Positions 19,925 through 28,013 of a stretch of 51,015 nucleotides of DNA are shown here, piece by piece. The position numbers were made by a program, and so were the translations under genes. Source of the DNA: an uncultured Saprospiraceae bacterium (GTDB lineage: Bacteria; Bacteroidota; Bacteroidia; Chitinophagales; Saprospiraceae); NCBI GenBank assembly GCA_937974575.1, contig CALJVI010000228.1, forward strand, positions 1-51,015, given 5' to 3'. Each line of letters begins with the position of its first letter. Position 1 is the first letter of the stretch. The notes below the pieces were generated by a model. The model did not search any database and had not been told where the DNA came from. It worked only from the letters and a program-made list of their open reading frames with translations.

Positions 19925-20358
19925 TGATTATTTTTGATCTTCAGATTTTCACGTTCTTTCAACAAGATATCATTGATGAGGGTAGAGGAGGTGCCTTTTG
20001 TATATGGGAAGTAGACTATTTTTACACCCACCTCATTGAATTGAGTTTCAAAATCTTTCCATTTTTCGGTAGCATACCAGTCGTCCCCCACAAACATGAC
20101 ATCAAATTTTATTCGATTCCACATGTCCATTTTGTCCATAGAGCTTTGAGGAACTACGGCGTCTACAAACTTTATATTTCTGACGATTTCCATTCGCTCC
20201 GCAAAAGGAATTACAGCCGTCTTGTTTTTGTAAGAAACCAGCTCATCAGTGGTGACACCCACCACCAATTTATCACATAGCCCTTTTGCATTTTTCAATA
20301 GGTTCAAATGTCCAATGTGAAATAAGTCAAATACGCCTGAAGTATATCCTGTAATCAT
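19921..20358 (-). CDS. Cytidylyltransferase-like nucleotidyltransferase (TagD-like)
   Basis: YTSGVFDLFHIGHLNLLKNAKGLCDKLVVGVTTDELV, PFAERMEIVRNIKFVDAVV, FVGDDWYATEKW, TKGTSSTLI. Confidence 0.9.
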   Translation of the reverse strand: MITGYTSGVFDLFHIGHLNLLKNAKGLCDKLVVGVTTDELVSYKNKTAVIPFAERMEIVRNIKFVDAVVPQSSMDKMDMWNRIKFDVMFVGDDWYATEKWKDFETQFNEVGVKIVYFPYTKGTSSTLINDILLKERENLKIKNNQ

Positions 20359-20369
20359 ATAGTTTCTTA

Positions 20370-21908
20370 TTAAATTATTATCCCTGCTCCTTTATTTTGA
20401 AAAGGCTGGAGGTTGAATAAAAGCCATGCATCCATCGCCGAGACATCCTCTTTCAATTCTTCTTTAAATATATTTTCTAGAGGAACTGGAAATCCAATCT
20501 TTTTACGATCAATTATTTCATTCGGAATGAGGTCTCGATATAAGCGCTTTAGCGGCTCCTTAAAGGATTGTCCCATTCGCCATTCAAAAGGAGTACCCGC
20601 CATCATCTCTACCAGCCTATGATCTACAAAAGGGACTCTCGCTTCTACACTGCACAGCATAGTCGAGTTGTCTACTCTTCTCAATAAGCCTTGCAAATGA
20701 ACTATTTGAAAATAGTAGGCTATTTTCTCCAAGGCCGTTTCGCCAGGGATGTTTTCTAAAGCAAAATCTAAAACCTCATTGTCTATATTAGAGCCATAAC
20801 AATATTTTTCATCAAAGCCTTTCAGGCTGAGAGATTCACTTTGTCTTGCCCACTTAAAAATACGGTCATATCCCCAAAATAACTCATCAGCTCCTTCACC
20901 AGAAAGGACTACTGTGTTCTCCTTTTTTACGACCTTTGTCATAAGGTATATCAGGATCTCATTGGGCACAGACAGTGGTTCTTGGCGTTCCGCTAACATC
21001 CATTTACCCGTCTCTAAAAACTCCTTTTTATCCACGGGGATCTGGTGAAGTATACTGTCCAAGTTTTTATTGGCCAAGCTGCTCCACTCAAATTCATTAA
21101 GTTCTTCAAAACCCACCGTCCAAGTGTGGGTAGGCTTTACTACGTAACTCAAGATTGTACTGTCAAGACCCCCACTCAAGTAGCTACCAACAGGTACATC
21201 TGCTCTTTTTCTCAATAGAATAGCATCGTTGATCAAGGCTTTCAAGTCCTCATCTTTGGGGGCCTCCTTAGAGGAGACATCTAGATCCCAGTATCTTACA
21301 ATTTTTCCATTTTTAAAATAATGGGCTGCCGGAAAAAATTTGATATCAGCATAGATCGTGTGACCTTTTACAGTCATTCTGAGTTTTCGATATTGACGCA
21401 TAGCAAACTCGTCCACTGCGCTTGCCTTAAGTTGGACCAGAGGTTTGATCTCACTAGAAAATTCTATGCTCTCTTTCCCTTCTCTAAAATATAAGGGCTT
21501 GATGCCAAGGCGATCTCGGGCTGCAAAAATATCTCTAGTGATTTCATTATAGATTACAAAAGCAAACATCCCATTAAAATACTGAAGACACTTTTCCCCA
21601 TACTTGATGTACATCTCTAAGATGACTTCTGTATCGGAATCTGTTTTTACATCAAGACGATGGTCTTTTATCAGTTCTTTATAGTTATACACCTCGCCAT
21701 TGTAAATCATGTGAAATGGACCAGAAGTGAAGGGTTGATTAGATCGCTCATTGAGATCTATAATGGACAATCGTAGGTGACCTAAGTAGTTGCCATTCAC
21801 CAGTTTGCTGTCCTTAAAATCTGGACCACGGTGATCCATTAAACCCAAGGCTTGATCAAGTTCTTCTTTGGAGAAACCAGTATTAAATGTTCCGAGAATT
21901 CCACACAC
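20370..21908 (-). CDS. Asparagine synthase (glutamine-hydrolysing) family protein
   Basis: MCGILGTFN, MDHRGPDF, MIYNGEVYNYKEL, VPVGSYLSGGLDSTILSY, LSGEGADELFWGY. Confidence 0.94.
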   Translation of the reverse strand: MCGILGTFNTGFSKEELDQALGLMDHRGPDFKDSKLVNGNYLGHLRLSIIDLNERSNQPFTSGPFHMIYNGEVYNYKELIKDHRLDVKTDSDTEVILEMYIKYGEKCLQYFNGMFAFVIYNEITRDIFAARDRLGIKPLYFREGKESIEFSSEIKPLVQLKASAVDEFAMRQYRKLRMTVKGHTIYADIKFFPAAHYFKNGKIVRYWDLDVSSKEAPKDEDLKALINDAILLRKRADVPVGSYLSGGLDSTILSYVVKPTHTWTVGFEELNEFEWSSLANKNLDSILHQIPVDKKEFLETGKWMLAERQEPLSVPNEILIYLMTKVVKKENTVVLSGEGADELFWGYDRIFKWARQSESLSLKGFDEKYCYGSNIDNEVLDFALENIPGETALEKIAYYFQIVHLQGLLRRVDNSTMLCSVEARVPFVDHRLVEMMAGTPFEWRMGQSFKEPLKRLYRDLIPNEIIDRKKIGFPVPLENIFKEELKEDVSAMDAWLLFNLQPFQNKGAGIII

Positions 21909-21911
21909 ACC

Positions 21912-23381
21912 TTATGATTTTCTAAATTTTTTAATAGATTTAATCGTTCTTTTGGCAAAGTCTATTTCATGTTTTTCAAAGAAATTGATTCCCCATAATG
22001 CGACTAAAAATAAGCCTAATAAACTGATTTTTATAGTTATACGCATGACTATATCCAAAGGGTTTATTAGAAAAAGCAAGCTAATAAAAATAAGACTAAA
22101 GCCGATCAACCAAGCTACTTTCTTTAGCTCGTACTCCAAAGGGAAAAATCGCATAGATAGCTTGTAGCTATATATCAAAGTGATAAAACTAGAAATAATC
22201 GATGCGATGATGGCCCCGTAATAATCATACTGCGGGATCAATAAGATATTGAGCACCACATTGACCATTAAGCCTACCAAAACGATATTGATATTAAACT
22301 TTGTATTTTTAGTGAAGTGAAGCCCCAGTGTGAAAATATATTGGATCGCCTTAAAAATAAATATAAAACCAATGAGTGGTACCAAGTTAAAGGCATCCCA
22401 ATAGTCGGTATTACTAGCAAAGGTCTTGATCACTTCTTTCGAAAAGAATGAAATGAACAAAGTAAACATCACAACCAGCAAAGTAAAATAAGTCAATACC
22501 TTAGAAATAAATGGCTTGAAATCAGGCTCCTTGTATCTTTTGAAAGCAATAGGTAAAAATCCCAATTGAAACGAAGTAATCAAAAATACATTCGTAACAC
22601 TGGAGATCTTATACCCCAAATTGTATATTCCCAAGTCCCCAAATTCATGAAAGTAGGGTAGGATAAATCGATCAGCCAGCGACAGCAACATCGCAGATAA
22701 AGTAGAAAATACCAAGGGAAACCCATAGTAAGCCATCTCTTTCGCCGCCTTCCCATTGAAGCGATAGCTGAAGTTGGAGGCTAAAAATTTGCTCGTCAGC
22801 AATAACACCAAAGAGTGCCCAACCAGATTACTGACCAGTATCCCTTTTATGCCCCACTGCAGCCACACGATAAGGTATATATTCAGTCCTAGTACAACCA
22901 CCAGTTTGAATAGGTTGATAGAAATAAAAGCAGATGCTTTCTCCTTAAACCGTAAAAACTCCAAAGGTACCTTACTCAATAACTCTATACTGATAGAAAC
23001 AAACAAGAGCTGAAAGAATATGGTATAGTCTACTTTGTCAAAACAGGTCAAAGCAAATTTTTCCGCAAAAGGATAGAGAAAGATATTCATTAATAGAGCG
23101 ATGACCAATAACCCAAGGAAAGACGTAAATAAAATGGATTGTTGTTCCTCCTCTTCTTTAGCATCGGAGCACCATCTGATCATAGCAGTCGGGATCCTAA
23201 AACTCAATACTGCTACCAATATGACTCCGATGGTCTCCAATAGTCCAAGTACTCCATAGTCGTCTATACTAAGATGATCCGTATATATAGGCAGCAATAC
23301 AAATCCGATCACTTTATTAGCGAGATTACCCACACTATAAATGGCCGATTGCTTAAATACGTTCTTAAATTGTCCCTTCAT
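21912..23381 (-). CDS. Polysaccharide flippase (Wzx/MATE-like)
   Basis: 489 aa with ~14 TM; FKQSAIYSVGNLANKVIGFVLLPIYTDHLSIDDYGVLGL. Confidence 0.9.
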   Translation of the reverse strand: MKGQFKNVFKQSAIYSVGNLANKVIGFVLLPIYTDHLSIDDYGVLGLLETIGVILVAVLSFRIPTAMIRWCSDAKEEEEQQSILFTSFLGLLVIALLMNIFLYPFAEKFALTCFDKVDYTIFFQLLFVSISIELLSKVPLEFLRFKEKASAFISINLFKLVVVLGLNIYLIVWLQWGIKGILVSNLVGHSLVLLLTSKFLASNFSYRFNGKAAKEMAYYGFPLVFSTLSAMLLSLADRFILPYFHEFGDLGIYNLGYKISSVTNVFLITSFQLGFLPIAFKRYKEPDFKPFISKVLTYFTLLVVMFTLFISFFSKEVIKTFASNTDYWDAFNLVPLIGFIFIFKAIQYIFTLGLHFTKNTKFNINIVLVGLMVNVVLNILLIPQYDYYGAIIASIISSFITLIYSYKLSMRFFPLEYELKKVAWLIGFSLIFISLLFLINPLDIVMRITIKISLLGLFLVALWGINFFEKHEIDFAKRTIKSIKKFRKS

Positions 23382-23671
23382 GCAATGATGAGTACGGTCT
23401 AGATTTCTTGTGATACTGCGAATAGCACCTTATTATGAATTGTTCATAGATGAGGCCCTCTTTACCCTATATTATTCAACGGAAATAATTTCTCTTTGAT
23501 CTTATAAACAGTCAAATATACCAGTATTTTTATATACGTTCTCGCTCCTCATTTTAGAGGGTAGAAAGACATAAAACGCAAAAACTTAAAACAATATGTT
23601 TCAAAAAGTGAATTATTTGTATTAACTTGATCTTTGTAAGACTATTATTTTAAGCATCAAAATCAATAATT

Positions 23672-24028
23672 ATGACAAATCAGGAAATCGCAAACCGCCT
23701 AGTAGAGCTTTGTAGAGCAGGGGACTACAAGACCTGCTATGAAGAATTATACGCTCCCAATGCTTGGAGTAGAGAGCCTAAAGGTAAAGCTCTAGTAGAA
23801 TTGGCTACAGGAATGGAGGAGATAGCCGAAAAAGGCAAAAAATGGAATGAAGCAATGGAGGCATTTCATGGCTCTAGCATATCGGACCCTATTGTAGCAG
23901 ATGACTACTTCTGTGTCAGTATGATGGTAGACTGTACGATGAAAGGAAAGGAGAGAAGCAAAACAGAGGAATTGTGCATCTACAAAATAGAAAACGGGAA
24001 AATAGTCTCAGAGGAATTCTATTATTAG
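23672..24028 (+). CDS. SnoaL-like / NTF2-fold protein
   Basis: NRLVELCRAGDYKTCYEELYAPNAWSREP...ELCIYKIENGKIVSEEFYY. Confidence 0.8.
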   Translation: MTNQEIANRLVELCRAGDYKTCYEELYAPNAWSREPKGKALVELATGMEEIAEKGKKWNEAMEAFHGSSISDPIVADDYFCVSMMVDCTMKGKERSKTEELCIYKIENGKIVSEEFYY

Positions 24029-24170
24029 TAGAACTCCCAGATAGATTCTGGATTATTTCAAGATTTATATATATATTTGAGCTTGGCTTTAAGCCAAGAA
24101 AGCCGCATGGGCGATCTATTTATAGGTCGCCTTTGCTGGTCTAGGTACTAAGTTTTCTTATAAATAAGAT

Positions 24171-24701
24171 TTACAATACCTGCGCAGCTTCCTTCTTGAT
24201 AGCTTCGAGTGCCTTATCATAAGTCATGTGCTTACGTTCGTCTATCAGTTTGAGCAAGGCCTGTGCATACTCATCAGCTGGCGCATTTCCATCTACCGTA
24301 TCAGATACTAAGTTTACGATATTGATCGTATCATCCTTGGTAAACTTGATGATCTCCCACAGCTTGTTAGATACATATACTTGCTGTGTTACATTATGCT
24401 CATATTCTTTCTGAATAGAGACCATGAGCGCATACCTCAGCGCCTTGCTGTCCATATTGTTTGTCCTCAGGCGGAGTAGGAGAGCAGGTATAGATATACG
24501 CTCACAAAACAAGCAGAGTCTTTCATAGGCTTGCAATCGGATAGGCAAGGCCGCCTCTTGATTTCGCTCCTTGTACTCCAGCATCTTCATTTGATACTGC
24601 TTATCCAAGAATCTCCCCATTATAGTATATACCGTAAAAAATACAATCAAAGCTGGGATCGCCACCTTTATAATATCTAATACTACTTCCATTGCTGTCA
24701 T
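24171..24701 (-). CDS. Membrane-anchored protein of unknown function
   Basis: 176 aa with N-terminal TM followed by a charged cytoplasmic domain. Confidence 0.7.
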   Translation of the reverse strand: MTAMEVVLDIIKVAIPALIVFFTVYTIMGRFLDKQYQMKMLEYKERNQEAALPIRLQAYERLCLFCERISIPALLLRLRTNNMDSKALRYALMVSIQKEYEHNVTQQVYVSNKLWEIIKFTKDDTINIVNLVSDTVDGNAPADEYAQALLKLIDERKHMTYDKALEAIKKEAAQVL

Positions 24702-24859
24702 GTCCTAATCAAATTTGCGCGAAAATAAGCTTTGAGTACCAATTTATAACCGCTTTGAAGAAATAACGTTACATTTTTATTTAAGAACAACTCTCCATGT
24801 TAAAATTTGTTATTTTTATACGGAACCGCCTTTAAGGTGATTTTGTTATAAAAAATGAA

Positions 24860-24867
24860 TATTTTTG
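24860..24867 (+). promoter_or_regulatory. Bacteroidota -7-like box TATTTTTG upstream of the IscA-like gene
   Basis: Matches TAnnTTTG 17 nt before the ATG at 24884; no convincing -33 at consensus spacing. Confidence 0.45.
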
Positions 24868-24883
24868 CATCAAATATATACCA

Positions 24884-25240
24884 ATGAGTGCTATCAAAGA
24901 AACAACTGTAAAGACACCTATTACCCTAACAGACTCCGCTGTCACTGCGCTCAATCGCATTATGAAGGAGCAAAACATAGCTGAGGATCACGGCCTACGT
25001 ATAGGAGTGAAAGGAGGAGGTTGTTCTGGATTTTCCTATTTACTTGGATTTGACAAGCAAAAAGAAAAGGACAATGTCTTTATGATCGGCGATATCAAAG
25101 TGTTCATGGAGAAAGCACACGGCATTTACCTCATAGGTATGGAGATTGACTGGGTAGAAGGGCTCAACAATAGAGGCTTCTCCTTCAACAATCCCAATGC
25201 TACAGAATCTTGCGGCTGCGGCAGTTCTTTCGATGCTTAG
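24884..25240 (+). CDS. Iron-sulfur cluster assembly accessory protein (IscA/HesB/ErpA family)
   Basis: LRIGVKGGGCSGFSYLLGFD and C-terminal ESCGCGSSF (C-GCG motif). Confidence 0.95.
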   Translation: MSAIKETTVKTPITLTDSAVTALNRIMKEQNIAEDHGLRIGVKGGGCSGFSYLLGFDKQKEKDNVFMIGDIKVFMEKAHGIYLIGMEIDWVEGLNNRGFSFNNPNATESCGCGSSFDA

Positions 25241-25281
25241 TTTTTTAATGATACCATCATAAACAGTTTTAGCTCTGATTC

Positions 25282-25331
25282 GGGGCTATCACGATCCTGA
25301 CTCCGGCTACGCCTACATCAGGACGTGACCG
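25282..25331 (+). repeat. Structured 3'-UTR element, copy 1
   Basis: 41/50 identical to 35261-35310; folds CACG-at-CCTGA-ctcc-GGC-tac-GCC-taca-TCAGG-a-CGTG. Confidence 0.7.
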
Positions 25332-25344
25332 CGTCATCCGCTAT

Positions 25345-25385
25345 ACAAAAAAAGCCACTGGAAAAAAACCAGTGGCTTTTTTTGT
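25345..25385. terminator. Bidirectional intrinsic terminator
   Basis: ACAAAAAAAGCCACTGG / CCAGTGGCTTTTTTTGT, 17-bp perfect stem, 7-nt A loop. Confidence 0.93.
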
Positions 25386-25408
25386 GCCGCTACTACCGCT
25401 TATCCCTA

Positions 25409-25443
25409 CGCGCTCCGCTTGTCGAGCTCCAGCTTTCGCTTCC
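25409..25443 (+). repeat. GC-rich intergenic repeat, left copy
   Basis: cgcgctccgcttgtcgagctccagctttcgcttcc; reverse complement recurs at 27804-27839. Confidence 0.75.
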
Positions 25444-25583
25444 GCGTAGGCTTAGAGATACGCTTATTTCATGTCGAAAATTAATTATGATAAAGTCTGA
25501 GTCAATTTAATAGTCTCTTCTAGGATTTTTTTTACTTAGATTTTGAGAATGAAGAGCTGAGGATGTAATAAGAAATGGGATAA

Positions 25584-26240
25584 TCACAATCTACTTCTCA
25601 CAAGTCTTATCTTTCTTTTTATCACAGCGAACATACTTTTCGCTAGTTTGAAAACTTCTGTTGAGCCTTTTGAGGGTCTTCCGTTTTCGTCTGAATCGTA
25701 ATTTATTTCAGCATTAGTAATAGCCTCTTCTATGAAAATCGGATGTCTTCTTGAATCAAATCCACCATCAAAACTTTCATTCACTTTTAGCTTCCAACTT
25801 TTACAAATATCATCAGACTCAAATTTCTCAACTTTTTGGTTTTGATGAAAAAATAACCAAACTTCAAAGCAAGGGTTACTTTCTACAATAAACCAATTTT
25901 GCTTGTCTAGACAATTAGCGCTAATCTGATTTATTTGTTTTTCTCTACTATTAGACTTGTCAGGGTCTGTATCCAAAACAAGCCATACTTCATCATTTTG
26001 TTGTAATGTGAAATTAGATTTATCTCCATGCAATGAGGCAATAGCTAAATCATAGAGACCTTTGGGTGAATTGTTTTCTTCAGGATTTAATTTATTTACC
26101 TCTACTTTTATTCTAGAATCAATTTCTCTAAAATATTGGAAATATTGATACTCCCTTTTCGCTCCTTCACAAAAAATATATAAGCTTTTTGCTTCTCTAT
26201 GAGGTGTCTGTCTTTCAAAAAGCCTATTTATCAAAATCAT
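25584..26240 (-). CDS. RloB-like (TOPRIM-like) protein
   Basis: SLYIFCEGAKREYQYFQYF, VWLVLDTDPDKSN, ESNPCFEVWLFFH; directly downstream of and overlapping an AAA ATPase. Confidence 0.85.
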   Translation of the reverse strand: MILINRLFERQTPHREAKSLYIFCEGAKREYQYFQYFREIDSRIKVEVNKLNPEENNSPKGLYDLAIASLHGDKSNFTLQQNDEVWLVLDTDPDKSNSREKQINQISANCLDKQNWFIVESNPCFEVWLFFHQNQKVEKFESDDICKSWKLKVNESFDGGFDSRRHPIFIEEAITNAEINYDSDENGRPSKGSTEVFKLAKSMFAVIKRKIRLVRSRL

Positions 26241-27576
26241 AATCGTGCCATTTGAGATCTTCTAAATTTGCTAAAAATGGAATAGAGCCATATCTACCAT
26301 TTAGATATCCTTTCCGGATGTCAATAGTTTTGTGCTCTTTAAAATCACTCAATGAGTACAAATCGGTAGAACCATTTAGATCTTTCTCCGCAAACCAAAT
26401 TTCATCTTGCCTAAATATTTCTTGGTCTAGTAAATTAGATTCATGTGTTGTAAATATTAATTGTCCTAGTGTATTCTTGTCTAGTGAGAACTTTTTAATG
26501 AGTTCTTTTATGAGCAGTGGATGTATACTTCTTTCGATTTCATCAACGATATAGACCTTTTCAGATGAAATTACATTTTTGAATGCTGGAACGAAATCTA
26601 ATAGTCTAATTGTTCCATCTGATTCTTCATTCAAATCAAAAAAAGCAGAATTGTTAATTGAAGAATGTTCAATTTTTAAGGTTTTTACCCAAATTATGTT
26701 ATTCTCTTTTACAAGTATTATTTCATCACCACGTCTACTTGTTAGCCCGATCATTTTTCTAGGAGAGTCTTCAACAGCCTTGATCAACTTATCTAGTTCG
26801 TTCTCATTATCCTCACCAAAAAATTCTCGAATGTTCTTTTTTTCCGTTCCCAATGATGTTATTCCAATATTGAAAGAGCGCATCAAATCTTCTGCATACT
26901 TTTTAAATTCACTATCTGTATCAATTTTATGTGCTAAAGCTCTTGGCTTTGAGTCGGGTGTTATAATTTCTAAGGTTTCTGAAAACCATTGGTAGGCTTT
27001 CTTTACGTCTTTCAAGAATTTATTTTCTCTATTTGATAGAAGTTTTAAAACGGGTTCATCGGGCTTTACGAATTCTTCTAACAAGACAGTTTTTAGGACT
27101 TGGCTTTTTTCATCGTTTTCGAACTCATCCAGAAATTTGATTGTGGTAATGTCATCAAGAGTACTTCTTTCAAAAATCAACTCATCCTCTTTTTTTCCTA
27201 AACCAGAGATATATAACTCTTCAGTTAATATCTTTTCTTCGGAAAGGACGATACCGTAATACAATGGTGTATTACCTTGTATGAACTCTACAGCAATAAT
27301 TTGCTCCTTTTGATCACTGAATTTATGCTGGGTGTCTTTTAGTTTAAAAGGAATCTTTTCTTTTGTAACCAATTTTTGAAATTGAAGCAAAGACTTAATT
27401 AAGTTTGATTTCCCTGCACCATTTGCTCCATAAATAGACGAAATTTTGAGCAACTCAAATCCTTCCACGCTATACTTATGGTTTTGTAAAGTTTTTAACC
27501 TCTTATTGGGTATTGTTGAAAATTCTTTTCTCTCCCCAAAAGAGAACATATTTTCTATTACAAATCGTATTAGCAT
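26224..27576 (-). CDS. AAA family ATPase (RloA/AAA_15-like)
   Basis: Walker A YGANGAGKSN, Walker B VYIVDEIERSIHP, IFTTHESNLLD. Confidence 0.9.
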   Translation of the reverse strand: MLIRFVIENMFSFGERKEFSTIPNKRLKTLQNHKYSVEGFELLKISSIYGANGAGKSNLIKSLLQFQKLVTKEKIPFKLKDTQHKFSDQKEQIIAVEFIQGNTPLYYGIVLSEEKILTEELYISGLGKKEDELIFERSTLDDITTIKFLDEFENDEKSQVLKTVLLEEFVKPDEPVLKLLSNRENKFLKDVKKAYQWFSETLEIITPDSKPRALAHKIDTDSEFKKYAEDLMRSFNIGITSLGTEKKNIREFFGEDNENELDKLIKAVEDSPRKMIGLTSRRGDEIILVKENNIIWVKTLKIEHSSINNSAFFDLNEESDGTIRLLDFVPAFKNVISSEKVYIVDEIERSIHPLLIKELIKKFSLDKNTLGQLIFTTHESNLLDQEIFRQDEIWFAEKDLNGSTDLYSLSDFKEHKTIDIRKGYLNGRYGSIPFLANLEDLKWHDYDFDK

Positions 27577-27803
27577 AAATTAACGTGATTTTTTCACGAC
27601 AATATACAAGATTTAGATTAATTATTCAATAACAAGTCCTTATATTTCGCATTTTAGGTGAAAATTTCACGCCTGCTATCTGGCGTACATATTTTATCAT
27701 CCATTTTGCTAATGAGGATTCCTTCATAAGATCACTATTATGGACAGGTGTATATTAGCTCGAAGAGCCCTCATAAAACTTTTGAAAGAACGCCATTTGA
27801 TGT

Positions 27804-27839
27804 GGAAGCGTATAGCTGGAGCTCGGCAAGCGGAGCGCG
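27804..27839 (-). repeat. GC-rich intergenic repeat, right (inverted) copy
   Basis: Reverse complement cgcgctccgcttgccgagctccagctatacgcttcc aligns to 25409-25443. Confidence 0.75.
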
Positions 27840-27942
27840 CTAGAGCCTAGGGGGTGAAGCGGTATACCCCAAAATGGATGGTGGCGGTAGAGACGCATTT
27901 TTTTCTGCGTCTGCATTTGGGGTGTAAGAGCGGAAGACCCGA

Positions 27943-27994
27943 CACCATGAAAAAAAGGGTAGCCCTTTTCCGGCTAGCCTTTTTTTCATAGGTG
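27943..27994 (-). terminator. Terminator of the TonB receptor gene (nearly symmetric)
   Basis: CACCATGAAAAAAAGGgTAGCC cttttcc GGCTAgCCTTTTTTTCATaGGTG. Confidence 0.9.
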
Positions 27995-28013
27995 TAGGCA
28001 CCAAATCAATCTA

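Noticed and set aside
24082-24131. Two short hairpins (CTTGGCTTtAAGCCAAG; GGCGATCTAT/ATAGGTCGCC)
   Set aside because: Lie between convergent genes without T-runs; plausible weak terminators but nothing unusual.
26579-26995. 138-aa + ORF opposite the AAA ATPase
   Set aside because: Antisense to a clear coding gene; Ser/Phe-rich shadow ORF.
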